The translations under genes and the position numbers were made by a program. A stretch of 31,703 bases of DNA from a virus. Location: positions 1 to 31,703 of IMG/VR virus record IMGVR_UViG_3300044640_000846, one strand, 5' to 3'. Below the pieces are notes generated by a model, which made no database searches, had not been told where the DNA came from, and saw only the letters and a program-made list of their open reading frames with translations. The first letter of the stretch is position 1. Each line of letters begins with the position of its first letter. This document shows positions 11,591-20,831 of the stretch, one piece after another.

Positions 11591-13900
11591 ATGGCTCAAA
11601 ATATAGTATTCCGAGTAGTTGCCGACACCCAGCCAGCAGTGGATGGGATGAATAAGTTGGATAGTGCAACCAAAAACACAAAGAAGGATGTTAATCAATT
11701 AGACCAAGCGTTGGGAAAAATCGGTGGCATGGTTGCAGGTGCGTTTGCCCTTGATAAAGTTATTGAGTTCGGTAAAGCGGTATTAAAAGCAACTTCCGAA
11801 ATGCAGAATTTACAGGTCAGAATGAATGACCTTGCTGGGTCAAATGAAGAAGCGTTAAAAACATTCGAAGATTTAAAGTCAATGGCAAACGATTTAGGTT
11901 TGTCGTACAAAAGCCTTGTAAATAATTATATTCAATTTACGAGTGCTGCCAAAGCATCGGGAATGGAAGTAGGTAAGGCCGAGCGAATATTTAAGTCAAT
12001 GACAATCGCCTTGGCTGGAACGGGCGCAAGTTCAGAGCAAACTAAAAACGCTATGACTGCATTGACCCAAATGATTGGGAAGCAAAAAATATCAGCCGAA
12101 GAATTGCGACAACAACTTGCAGAAGCCATGCCGTCGGCTTTTGGTATAATGGCAAAAGCATTAAATGTCACGACTGCTGAACTTGACAAGATGATGTCAA
12201 CAGGTCAGTTGATGGCGAACGATGTACTTCCAAAGTTTGCAGAAGAAGCAGAGCGTGCATTTGGTGGTAATACAGAAAAGATGTCAGGTAACATTCAAGC
12301 CAATTTAAACAGACTGCAAAACGCTTGGGAAGGTTACATGACAAGCCTTGGTGAGCGATTTTATGGAAGTGGTGGAGGTGCAGAGGTTCTTGCCGATTTA
12401 TTGACATGGTGGACAAATATAAATCAAACGCAAGAGCAATACCTTAGAAATGAACAATCTCGTTTATTGGGCGATTATAAGCAACAGCAAAGTATTAAGA
12501 ATGAGATTTCATTGCTTGAGGAGCAGAAGAAAACCGAGGATGAAATTATTAAAATATTAGAAGATAAGATTAAGCATCAAGAACAAACATTAAAAGGAGT
12601 TGAAGCAAATATACCTTTATCAAATGAATTGTATCAAATTCAAAAATTAGGTGCTAAGCAAACAGCAGAAGAAAAAATTGAAACATTAAAACTCATCAAC
12701 GCTTTGAAGGAAAAAGTGCAGTTGATGAAAGAAGAAATTAAAGAACGAAACAAGCCAAAGCCGATGACTGCTGAAGAGGTTAAAGAAGCAGAAAAAGCAA
12801 GGAAGGCAAGGGAAAAAGAATCGGCTGAAAAGAAAAGATTACAAGAGGAAGAGTGGAAGGAAAAATTAAGAATACTTCAAGGAGAAACAAAAGCGGATAA
12901 AGATGTTCAAGAACAATTAGCCAAATATGAAGAGGATGAGTTAAAAGATAAAGCAAAGAAAGCAGAGCAAGAATTAAAGCAAATGCGTACTTGGCAAGGT
13001 ATATTTGAAAATGAGCAAGGAAGATTATTCGCTAATGAGTTATCTCAGTTAGACCGCAAGCATCGGTTGGGCAAAATTAAAGAAGAGGAATATTTAAAAG
13101 AATTGCTTGAACTACACAAAAAATACGGTCTGGATGTTTCAGGTGTAGAGGATAGAATAACATTATCAGATGCCCAAAAAAAGCAAACACGCAAAGCCTA
13201 TGCACATCAAATGGCAGGAGAAACAGCATCGGCTGTAACTAATACGATATTATCATACAAGCAAAAGGAGATTGATGGCGAGAAGGAAATGGTGGAGAAT
13301 CAACGCCAACAAGGGCTAATTAGTCAGGAACAATACGACCAACAGATTCGAGCGATTAAACGGAAAGAAGCCATTGCGGATAGGATTGCAGCGATTGCCC
13401 AGATTGCAATCAACACAGCCATCGCAATCACTAATCCAACCAACGCAGCATCAGCATTAACACTCACACCGTTATACCTTGCAAACGCTGCGATTCAAAC
13501 AGGTATCGTACTTGCCCAGCCTTTGCCATACAACAAAGGAACGAAGCGAGTACCAATGATGCGAGGTGCAGTTAGGGGTAGAGATTCCGTTCACGCTATA
13601 CTAACTCCAGACGAGCGTGTTGTTCCTGCTGATATTAATACACAGCCGGGTTATTCGGCTTTGTTGGATTTGGCTCAGGATAAAAAGATAAGCGACAAGG
13701 AGGCTGGCTTCTTAGCCGAACTTGCAACATCAGGAATGAGGCGAACGAACACTTCGCAAACAATCGACCCTGATACGATTGGTCGGGCAATTGCAAAATA
13801 CATTCCGCATACCAATGTGGCTATTAACGAGCGAGGCATTGCGGTAATAACAGAACGAAGCCAGACCGAGATACGCAGACTAAGAAGGAGGATATCTTAA
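11591..13900 (+). CDS. Tail tape measure protein
   Basis: 769-residue protein that sets tail length and helps DNA ejection. Residues 1-260 match the tape-measure N-terminal domain (SATKNTKKDVNQLDQALGKI, MQNLQVRMNDLAGSNEEALK, AALAG-type segment ALAGTGASSEQTKNAMTALT, QKISAEELRQQLAEAMPSAF, ANLNRLQNAWEGYMTSLGER). A long charged coiled coil follows (about 285-560, rich in E/K/Q), then an Ala/Ile-rich hydrophobic stretch (about 597-646, IAAIAQIAINTAIAITNPTN) and a C-terminal domain (GAVRGRDSVHAILTPDERVV) typical of siphophage tape measures. By the usual proportion of tape measure length to tail length, a medium siphovirus tail of roughly 100 nm is expected. Its stop overlaps the next ATG by 1 nt (TAATG). 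Confidence 0.92.
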   Translation: MAQNIVFRVVADTQPAVDGMNKLDSATKNTKKDVNQLDQALGKIGGMVAGAFALDKVIEFGKAVLKATSEMQNLQVRMNDLAGSNEEALKTFEDLKSMANDLGLSYKSLVNNYIQFTSAAKASGMEVGKAERIFKSMTIALAGTGASSEQTKNAMTALTQMIGKQKISAEELRQQLAEAMPSAFGIMAKALNVTTAELDKMMSTGQLMANDVLPKFAEEAERAFGGNTEKMSGNIQANLNRLQNAWEGYMTSLGERFYGSGGGAEVLADLLTWWTNINQTQEQYLRNEQSRLLGDYKQQQSIKNEISLLEEQKKTEDEIIKILEDKIKHQEQTLKGVEANIPLSNELYQIQKLGAKQTAEEKIETLKLINALKEKVQLMKEEIKERNKPKPMTAEEVKEAEKARKAREKESAEKKRLQEEEWKEKLRILQGETKADKDVQEQLAKYEEDELKDKAKKAEQELKQMRTWQGIFENEQGRLFANELSQLDRKHRLGKIKEEEYLKELLELHKKYGLDVSGVEDRITLSDAQKKQTRKAYAHQMAGETASAVTNTILSYKQKEIDGEKEMVENQRQQGLISQEQYDQQIRAIKRKEAIADRIAAIAQIAINTAIAITNPTNAASALTLTPLYLANAAIQTGIVLAQPLPYNKGTKRVPMMRGAVRGRDSVHAILTPDERVVPADINTQPGYSALLDLAQDKKISDKEAGFLAELATSGMRRTNTSQTIDPDTIGRAIAKYIPHTNVAINERGIAVITERSQTEIRRLRRRIS

Positions 13901-15627
13901 TGCTACACATAAAGATTAACGGCACACCGATACAGGGCAGGATAGAAGGATTAGAAGATTTTACTCTGAATTATTCGAGAGATTCCGAAACAGGCAGAAC
14001 GCAAAAGTCATACACGAATCAGTTGAAGTTTTACGATGATGGCTTTGCAATAATCTATCCTCTTATGGTTGCTAACCCAAACGGATTAAATCAATCCGCA
14101 ACGGTTGAGGTTTGGGATGACTGCTGTAATGCTCCTGTTTATCGTGACCTCATCATTCGTGGTGATATGGTTGATTTTTGTGCAAATGATTGCTTCGTCA
14201 CTTGCCGATTGACACGACAAGACCCAGATGATTTAATTTATCAGTGTTTGAATAAATATGAGATAAGTTCAAACCGAAACGGATATTTCAACCACCCTCC
14301 AAGCGGACAGCCTAAATTTCCGTTGGTAGTATATTGCAATGAGTTACGCCCGAATTGGTTAATGGCGTCTTTATTGATTGCCATTTTTTTTAATTTATGG
14401 ATAGGTTTATCTTTAATTCCATTTATTATAGCAATAATTGTTTCTATAACATTTTTCCTATATGGAATTTGTCAATTTTTGCGTGGACTGGAAAATATTA
14501 TAAATTCATTTTTACCGGGCAATCCCGTTAATTTAACGCCCACAATTTGCGACCAACTAATTGATGACCCTCTTTTTCTTATAAAAGAGGCAAAGAATTT
14601 TATTGATAGAATTATTGAAAACTTCATCGGATGCGGACGCAAGCACCCTACTCCATTATATCGGCAATACATCGAAAATGCTTGTCAAATATGCGGAATA
14701 AATCAGTTTAATTCATCCATATTAAACGACCCAAATAGTGAGTATTATAATGCCCTATACTTCAATGCCCCAGCCGATGCAGGGGATAGACAAGCAGTCG
14801 GATATATTAGCGAAAATAGACCAACAGCAACGATGTCAAGTTGGCTTGATATAATTGCCAAAGACTTCAATGCACGCTGGTGGATTAGTCAGAACCAATT
14901 ATACTTTGAACGGAAGGATTTCTTCCTCAATCAACCTGTAATTTACGATGCTGTTGTAAATGCATCCACAGGCGATATATTAGAGGGTGTGTGCTTTACT
15001 TATAACGAGGGTAAATTATTTTCCTCTATCAAAGTCGAAGCGGTAATGGATGCCCTTGACGATGTAGGTAACGAGGATAGGAATAGATATACCGTTTATT
15101 TCGATTACGGTTCAAATCCTAATTGGGAAGGTGCAAACAAGAAGGCGTTATCTTATTCACCTGCTCGATTTAGAAACGATGGAATTGAACCTGATATACT
15201 AACTCAATTCGGTTCATTACCTTTGGCTAATCAATTATTTTTAGGCAACTTCTCTCAATTCAGTCGTGCCTTACTTATGTCCAAAGGCACAGCATCTAAC
15301 CCAAAGATGCTTATCTGGGATGGGCAATCTTATACTGACGCTTATGTTAAGTTATACAACGGTGTCCAGAATATGCCTGCAATGGTTAATTCGGGTCAAT
15401 CGGATTTATACGATAAGTTCCACCGTATCGATGACCCCAATCAAAACCCATTCCGATTCTGGAATGCCGAATTTACCGTTCGGGCAAATTGTCAATTAGT
15501 GCAACAACTTGATGTTAATCGCACCGTTCGATTAAGCACTCCATACGGTGCTGTCGTTAATGCCCGAATAAATCAAATCAATGCTAATTTAGGTGAGCGA
15601 ACAATTCAATTTACTTGTGAATTTTAA
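13900..15627 (+). CDS. Tail tip/baseplate protein with a transmembrane-like hairpin insertion
   Basis: 575-residue protein directly after the tape measure, where distal tail and hub proteins lie. The N-terminus (MLHIKINGTPIQGRIEGLED) and C-terminus (RLSTPYGAVVNARINQINAN) have the beta-rich look of baseplate proteins. Unusually, residues about 152-197 are very hydrophobic: WLMASLLIAIFFNLWIGLSL, then IPFIIAIIVSITFFLYGICQ, two potential membrane helices separated by a short turn. Many cysteines occur in the first third. A membrane hairpin in a virion tail component suggests a role in penetrating the inner membrane during DNA ejection; that is inference. Starts by a TAATG overlap with the tape measure. 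Confidence 0.7.
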   Translation: MLHIKINGTPIQGRIEGLEDFTLNYSRDSETGRTQKSYTNQLKFYDDGFAIIYPLMVANPNGLNQSATVEVWDDCCNAPVYRDLIIRGDMVDFCANDCFVTCRLTRQDPDDLIYQCLNKYEISSNRNGYFNHPPSGQPKFPLVVYCNELRPNWLMASLLIAIFFNLWIGLSLIPFIIAIIVSITFFLYGICQFLRGLENIINSFLPGNPVNLTPTICDQLIDDPLFLIKEAKNFIDRIIENFIGCGRKHPTPLYRQYIENACQICGINQFNSSILNDPNSEYYNALYFNAPADAGDRQAVGYISENRPTATMSSWLDIIAKDFNARWWISQNQLYFERKDFFLNQPVIYDAVVNASTGDILEGVCFTYNEGKLFSSIKVEAVMDALDDVGNEDRNRYTVYFDYGSNPNWEGANKKALSYSPARFRNDGIEPDILTQFGSLPLANQLFLGNFSQFSRALLMSKGTASNPKMLIWDGQSYTDAYVKLYNGVQNMPAMVNSGQSDLYDKFHRIDDPNQNPFRFWNAEFTVRANCQLVQQLDVNRTVRLSTPYGAVVNARINQINANLGERTIQFTCEF

Positions 15628-15629
15628 AC

Positions 15630-18600
15630 ATGGCAAATAATCAAATTATATCAGTCGGGATAGACCGGAACTGGAATGTAGATTTCGGCAATTTATGTGA
15701 TGGCGATACGGTAACATTAAGAGTATGTCATAACGATAATACCGGAACGCACACAGGAACAGTTAATATCTGCGGATGCGATGCGTTTACGGTAACGCCT
15801 CCATCATTTACATTGGCTCAATGTGCTTGTACCGATTTAACATTTACGCTAAATGGTAACGGTTATCCCGGTTCAGGCAGTTGTTATATTGAGATTAAAT
15901 TTAACAACAAGGTTAGTTCAATCAATCTTAATTGGAACGAGGTTTATTGTGATATAAAAGAAGTCGATTGGACTTTTGGCGATTTGAATAGTTCAATCAT
16001 ACTTGATTCAAGAACATTCAAAGCCGATTGCGATATAACTGATAATTATGTATTTGCTCAGGCTGTTTACTTGCAACGCCGGCTTTTATTCAACCAGCCA
16101 TTAGTTGCAGGTGATGAGTTATTTTTATCTCAATGGTTATTCGCTCAGATACCCGAATGGACTTATCAGAATTATCCCGTTGCAGGTTGGAGAAGTCGGT
16201 TATGTTTGCAACCAGCAGGAGAGGGTGAAGACCCAAGCGTTGATGGTACTTATCAGATGGAATGGTACGGACAACAACCATCGGAAGAGAATAGCCAAGA
16301 CACGCCTTATGTATTTGCAACGGTATCGAATAACGGAAGCAATGTAACTTACAACATTGAGTTTAATCTGCCAGAGGATGCTTTAAATCCACCGAGTAAC
16401 TTCGAATTATCAAACCATAGGACACTACTTGCCAACTCGATTAGGAACGGAATTGAATTAAACAATCAAAGCGAAAATTCAATCTATCGGAATCTAAAAT
16501 ACATGTCGTGGGCGTTTGTTGTTTATCGCTCAGTTGGTTCGGTTTACCAAGACGATATCTTTTCAATTCGTGGTAAATTTCCATTTGAAAAGGAAAGCCC
16601 GAGTCCGAGTGCCGTTCAGTTGTTCGTGTTGAATGTGGCACTTGCAACGCCACTGAATCAACCTACTATCTACCTATCAACAACGAGACAAACAAAGGTT
16701 CGTGTAGATTTTCAATTCAGCGACAACAACACAACAGGAACGCCACCGACTGATATGTGGGTGTATTTGATTCGTAACGATTCGCAAAACAATCAATTGG
16801 ATTATTATGAGAATTACGAATACGACCAATCCGATTTGACGAATGCTATACCGGGCATTTACATCACGCCTGTAACCATTCCAACTAACATCACATCGAA
16901 TGAGTTCTTTACCGAATTTGATGTATCTCAACTCAGAACAGATTTAAGTGGCGTTGAAAACATATCGAATAATTACCGATTTATATTCGTTGTTACGAGT
17001 GCCTTGGATAGACAGAGCAGGTCTTGGATAACAGAGCCGATTCAGTTAATCAATTACGATGACCAAGACTTGACATTGACTGGTATCGAAGCCAAGTTTA
17101 GAACGGTAGAGCAAGAGTATGCAGGTACGATTGGAACATTGACAGGCACTTGTGTCAATATGAATCTTGAAACGGCATTACAGGCTAATTTGCCATTGTC
17201 GGATTCAGAAGTTCAAGCCAAGACAGGTAATTTAATTATGACTGCCTTCGAAGCGTACAAAGGTGCGAGGCTATCAATTTATGAAGAATCGCCATTGACA
17301 GGCTCGCAGTTGCTTAATACGCAATACTTCCAAGCAAGTGGTCAGTTGATTTGCGATAAAGTAACAGACAACGGCTTAGAGCCAATTATAAACAGAACGC
17401 AAGGAAGTTCAATTGATTTAACTTTTCCGTTTACTATTCCCGATAATGTTTATCGCAAAATAGGCAGGGAGGGTTTATTTCAATCGGATATATCCGAACC
17501 GACTGCTTGGAGTACATTAAGTTTGGCTTCGTTGTCGTGCGTTCAAAATAGAACAAGCGAGCAGTGTGATGTGTTGTTTGCCTTGCCTGATGTAACTGGA
17601 TTCACACAGCCTGAGTACATGACTTATGTGCCCGACACGAACGAGTTATGGGTGGCAAATAATGGAGGTGATGAGATTGCAATAGTCGATGTTACAAATA
17701 TGACTGCAACGGTATTTGTTCCATTAACTGCTGGAGATGCACCGACTGGAATTGTTTATGTTCCGGGCGTTGGCGTTTTTGTTGCTTGTACTGGTTCAAG
17801 TTCTGTTCGTTTGATAAATATATTTACTCGCACCGTTACTTCATCCACTGCCAGCCCTGTTAACCCTCAGCAGATAATATTTGAACCGAGCATAAACAGG
17901 CTATTTGTTATCGGTTCACTTGCAGGTGATTTGTGGGAATTGAATGCAAGTACAGGAGCATTGATAACGGTTATTGCAACAGGATTATCCAGCCCTGAAT
18001 GCGTAACTTACGAACCAAGTATAAATACATTGTTTGTAGCAGGGTTCGGTTCAAATGACTTTTGCATTATTCCACGCTCAACCAATATTCCATCTGCACC
18101 GATTGCAACGGTGACAAGTCCAAAAAGTATTTTATCAAACGGTTCAAATGTTTGGATAGCAGGAATAAATGATATTGAGGTAGTTGATTTTGCAGGCGTA
18201 AGTTTATCCGTAATTAACGAACCCGGATTAGTTGGTAACGGCATCGTTTACAACGCTGGTATAATGTATGTGGTTGATACAAATGATTCTTTGGTACTTA
18301 CATTCGATTCCGTATTATTTACACCTATCAGTACATTCGCAATTGATGCAGGTGCAAAGCGGATAACATTCGGAGGCAATCATTTATGGGTAAGTCAGCA
18401 AACGCCTGCAACCGTTCGCCCCTTCCTACTCGACTGCAACGATTCGCTTCCACCGTTTACGATGGTAAACAGAAATATTAAATTGAATTGGGATTTAGAA
18501 TTTCAATTTTTCGACAATACCGAAATATATACAATCAGTCAAGAATTGAACAGACCAAGCCCAAGTAGGTTAGGTGATTTGGTTAATGATTTTGTTGATA

Positions 18601-18923
18601 TTATTATTGAGGAGTATGTTGGTACACCTACGCCCGTTCCAATCAACAACCTTTGCCCCACAACAGGACAAGTTATCGTTACGGCTAATTTCATCAATCC
18701 GCAACGAGTTATGTCGGTTGGAATTGAACTGCAACCAGTCAGAGGTGGCGTTTATACTTCCGAATCTTCCGCTTCGCCTATATCAATTCCAAGCGATTCC
18801 GAAGCGATATACGACCTTATACCTGCATACGGAACGACAAGTACCGTTCAATTCAGAATTGATACGCCAACGCTGAATTTGACTGGTGATTATGAAATAC
18901 TTTTACACTTCATTACACAATAA
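15630..18923 (+). CDS. Large tail protein with beta-propeller domain, probable receptor-binding protein
   Basis: 1097-residue protein, third gene of the tail-tip block. Residues 1-640 are beta-rich with cysteine-containing Ig-like stretches (LCDGDTVTLRVCHNDNTGTH, VNICGCDAFTVTPPSFTLAQ). About residues 650-935 show a repeating blade pattern such as YVPDTNELWVANNGGDEIAI, FEPSINRLFVIGSLAGDLWE and YEPSINTLFVAGFGSNDFCI: hydrophobic strand, Asn/Gly turn, strand, spaced about 40 residues, as in YVTN/NHL-type beta-propellers. The rest (935-1097) is another beta-rich region. Propellers bind glycans or proteins, so host-surface recognition is likely. Not a carbohydrate enzyme as far as I can see; no catalytic motif noticed. 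Confidence 0.7.
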   Translation: MANNQIISVGIDRNWNVDFGNLCDGDTVTLRVCHNDNTGTHTGTVNICGCDAFTVTPPSFTLAQCACTDLTFTLNGNGYPGSGSCYIEIKFNNKVSSINLNWNEVYCDIKEVDWTFGDLNSSIILDSRTFKADCDITDNYVFAQAVYLQRRLLFNQPLVAGDELFLSQWLFAQIPEWTYQNYPVAGWRSRLCLQPAGEGEDPSVDGTYQMEWYGQQPSEENSQDTPYVFATVSNNGSNVTYNIEFNLPEDALNPPSNFELSNHRTLLANSIRNGIELNNQSENSIYRNLKYMSWAFVVYRSVGSVYQDDIFSIRGKFPFEKESPSPSAVQLFVLNVALATPLNQPTIYLSTTRQTKVRVDFQFSDNNTTGTPPTDMWVYLIRNDSQNNQLDYYENYEYDQSDLTNAIPGIYITPVTIPTNITSNEFFTEFDVSQLRTDLSGVENISNNYRFIFVVTSALDRQSRSWITEPIQLINYDDQDLTLTGIEAKFRTVEQEYAGTIGTLTGTCVNMNLETALQANLPLSDSEVQAKTGNLIMTAFEAYKGARLSIYEESPLTGSQLLNTQYFQASGQLICDKVTDNGLEPIINRTQGSSIDLTFPFTIPDNVYRKIGREGLFQSDISEPTAWSTLSLASLSCVQNRTSEQCDVLFALPDVTGFTQPEYMTYVPDTNELWVANNGGDEIAIVDVTNMTATVFVPLTAGDAPTGIVYVPGVGVFVACTGSSSVRLINIFTRTVTSSTASPVNPQQIIFEPSINRLFVIGSLAGDLWELNASTGALITVIATGLSSPECVTYEPSINTLFVAGFGSNDFCIIPRSTNIPSAPIATVTSPKSILSNGSNVWIAGINDIEVVDFAGVSLSVINEPGLVGNGIVYNAGIMYVVDTNDSLVLTFDSVLFTPISTFAIDAGAKRITFGGNHLWVSQQTPATVRPFLLDCNDSLPPFTMVNRNIKLNWDLEFQFFDNTEIYTISQELNRPSPSRLGDLVNDFVDIIIEEYVGTPTPVPINNLCPTTGQVIVTANFINPQRVMSVGIELQPVRGGVYTSESSASPISIPSDSEAIYDLIPAYGTTSTVQFRIDTPTLNLTGDYEILLHFITQ

Positions 18924-18926
18924 GAA

Positions 18927-20063
18927 ATGGGAATAATTAAATGGGTAGATTCAGGCGTTGGAGTTGGTAACGGCTCGGTCAATGCCGAAGATATAATCTG
19001 GCAAGTTCCAGTCACGCCAAACTGCGGACAATTGTGCGATACGATAATTCAGGACGAGATTATTTGCAACCAAGCCGATGCGTGGAATAATAATCTATGT
19101 CCGAATGATTTTTGTTATTCCGCACCAGTCGTACCGGGTGATTGCTTGCATTTTCAATTTCAATTCCAAGACACACGCAACGCAAAGAATACAATCAGTT
19201 ACTTGCAATTTTTGCAAAGACCGAATCCGAAAATAAGATACAATTGGTATCATCCGACTATCAATCCAACCGACTGGACGATTCGTGTTCGTATGTTCAA
19301 CGCCTGCAACAATCAGGAATACAAAGACCCGATTAATAATTACAACTATGCCGATATATTTATGCGTAATGCTGGTATATTCCTCAGCCAAGACCGTAAC
19401 GCATCGGCTAAGACGCTACCGATAAACTCGTGGTATCGTTGGACGCAGAACATTCAAATCTGCATACCTTCAACTCTACCTGCTAACTTTCCGAATCAAT
19501 TTTATTTCACTTTTGAAGTTCGCAACTTTTCAAATGTCGGTTCGACCGTTTATACTCAACTCTATGAACTCGACACTTGCTCAAATACCGTTTATTTAGA
19601 GGGTGCGTACAACCTCAAAGATTGTTTCGGGTATGATTACTCCATTCCGCTTGAGAACGACCAATACGGGGGAGATATCAAGCCGTTCAATCAAATTATA
19701 TCAAGTAACTTCCTGTATCGTGGCGTGTCAAAAGAATATCGCAACGCACACAGGCTAAGAGGTACGGCATCTTATGTGGGTAGAATGATTGAAAAGGACA
19801 TTCCAGAGCGTCAATGTTTATCGATAAAGACAAGTACAAAGGAGCAGTACAGCGTTAAGTTAAAACCACTGCCTCCGTATGTTGCTGAGATAGTTAATAA
19901 CAATCTATCTGGCAAGGTATCGTATCTATCAGGTGTACCCGGCAAAGGTGCGATTGAAGTACAGCCGAATGGAGGTGCAGAAAAGGCAAACGATATAAGC
20001 AATATGTGGGTAGTTGATTTGACTTTAAACGGTTGCGAATGTTTGGATTTTCATCAGTGTTAA
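18927..20063 (+). CDS. Cysteine-rich tail protein
   Basis: 378-residue protein beginning MGIIKWVDSGVGVGNGSVNA, with 14 cysteines spread along its length and a C-terminal cysteine (GCECLDFHQC). Predicted beta-rich, no signal peptide or membrane helix. It is 3 nt downstream of the propeller protein and ends the tail-tip operon, since a promoter-like element, a terminator and a new promoter follow. A minor tail, fibre or baseplate component is the best guess from position. The regular cysteines could form metal sites or, after release, disulfides that stabilise the particle. Confidence 0.6.
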   Translation: MGIIKWVDSGVGVGNGSVNAEDIIWQVPVTPNCGQLCDTIIQDEIICNQADAWNNNLCPNDFCYSAPVVPGDCLHFQFQFQDTRNAKNTISYLQFLQRPNPKIRYNWYHPTINPTDWTIRVRMFNACNNQEYKDPINNYNYADIFMRNAGIFLSQDRNASAKTLPINSWYRWTQNIQICIPSTLPANFPNQFYFTFEVRNFSNVGSTVYTQLYELDTCSNTVYLEGAYNLKDCFGYDYSIPLENDQYGGDIKPFNQIISSNFLYRGVSKEYRNAHRLRGTASYVGRMIEKDIPERQCLSIKTSTKEQYSVKLKPLPPYVAEIVNNNLSGKVSYLSGVPGKGAIEVQPNGGAEKANDISNMWVVDLTLNGCECLDFHQC

Positions 20064-20077
20064 TAAGATAATATTCG

Positions 20078-20085
20078 TATATTTG
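20078..20085 (+). promoter_or_regulatory. Promoter-like element of a possible small RNA (TAnnTTTG)
   Basis: TATATTTG, 14 nt after the stop of the tail gene. The 12-mer TTCGTATATTTG is identical to that at the terminase promoter (7430-7437 element). What follows is a hairpin and then a terminator, with no ATG ORF between. Confidence 0.5.
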
Positions 20086-20087
20086 TG

Positions 20088-20168
20088 CGTGGTGCAACGC
20101 CACGATTGGTGTTAATTGGTTTTAGGGGTCAGTCTGGGTTAGTCGTTTTTCCCAGACTGATTTTTTTT
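20088..20168 (+). ncRNA. Candidate small noncoding RNA
   Basis: An approximately 80-nt transcript is predicted between the promoter-like element 20078-20085 and the terminator ending at 20168. It starts with a tight hairpin CGTGGTG-CAA-CGCCACG (20088-20104; one G-U pair), has an unpaired GU-rich middle (about 20105-20129), and ends with the 9-bp terminator hairpin. That is the general architecture of a bacterial trans-acting sRNA. There is no start codon inside. It could instead simply be the 3' end of the tail mRNA. Confidence 0.4.
20130..20168 (+). terminator. Intrinsic terminator after the tail-tip genes
   Basis: Perfect 9-bp stem CAGTCTGGG/CCCAGACTG (20130-20138 with 20151-20159), 12-nt loop, then A and eight T. 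A strong rightward terminator that separates the tail-tip operon from the major tail protein promoter. Confidence 0.85.
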
Positions 20169-20185
20169 ATTCAAATTATTTTATT

Positions 20186-20193
20186 TATCTTTG
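20186..20193 (+). promoter_or_regulatory. Major tail protein promoter (TAnnTTTG)
   Basis: TATCTTTG in TTATTTATCTTTG, 18 nt after the terminator T-run and 75 nt before the ATG at 20269. The same TATTTATCTTTG 12-mer occurs at the major capsid promoter (25395-25402 element). Confidence 0.7.
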
Positions 20194-20198
20194 CCTAA

Positions 20199-20240
20199 CC
20201 TCTCCCAGAGGGTAGGCAGTTAGCCATATTTCGGGACGAA
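20199..20240 (+). promoter_or_regulatory. Hairpin leader of the major tail protein mRNA
   Basis: CCTCT-CCC-AGAGG hairpin (20199-20211), optionally lengthened by GCCTA/TAGGC (20193-20197 with 20213-20217), then TAGGC-N4-AGCCATATT (20213-20230) shared with the tape measure leader. A GGAC/GTCC stem (20234-20248 region) lies just downstream. Confidence 0.45.
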
Positions 20241-20268
20241 ATTTGTCCACACTCAAAACAAAACAAAT

Positions 20269-20817
20269 ATGCCATTAACTTGTACCGGATGCTCAGTTAG
20301 CGTTCCTACCCTTTCCGCTTCGTGCGGTAAAAACAAAAAGCCGGGCGGTCTTCCATATCTCGCCATTGTTGCCTGCGATTATACATTTGCAGACATTGAA
20401 GATTTAGCAGAATGGGCAACGGCAATCGCTGCGAATGATGCTCGTGTCGTAAAAGGCTTGTTGGGTTCATTATCTGACCCATCCAACACAACTAAGCGTA
20501 TCGGCTCTTGCGACCCTGAAACGCTATTAGGTCGTGTATGGACATTGAACTTCCAAGATTATAACTTCACCGAAACAGGCTCACCACTTGTATTCGAGAA
20601 AGAAGCATTCTACAACGATGTTCAAGCAGACCCATCTAAATATTATTTAGTTTATGGTTCTTGCGATGGTCGGTCGTGGTTGGTCGAAAACTTCACTCTG
20701 ATGATGAATGTGAATGTACCTGATAACAATCAGGATGCTCGCTTCATGAATGTTCAAGTGATGTACCAAGGGCTAACCATGGGTACTCAATATATTCTTG
20801 ATTTAGGTCTAGTTTAA
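20269..20817 (+). CDS. Probable major tail (tube) protein
   Basis: 182-residue protein: MPLTCTGCSVSVPTLSASCG at the N-terminus, then FADIEDLAEWATAIAANDAR and a beta-rich remainder (SKYYLVYGSCDGRSWLVENF, NVQVMYQGLTMGTQYILDLG). Its size, the private strong-looking promoter with terminator upstream and the hairpin leader suggest a very abundant virion protein. The other such gene is the major capsid protein, so this is most likely the tail tube subunit, consistent with its position at the boundary of tail and head genes. I recognise no specific family motif; a decoration protein is the alternative. Five cysteines are unusual for a tube protein. Confidence 0.5.
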   Translation: MPLTCTGCSVSVPTLSASCGKNKKPGGLPYLAIVACDYTFADIEDLAEWATAIAANDARVVKGLLGSLSDPSNTTKRIGSCDPETLLGRVWTLNFQDYNFTETGSPLVFEKEAFYNDVQADPSKYYLVYGSCDGRSWLVENFTLMMNVNVPDNNQDARFMNVQVMYQGLTMGTQYILDLGLV

Positions 20818-20831
20818 TCCACCCGTAAATC

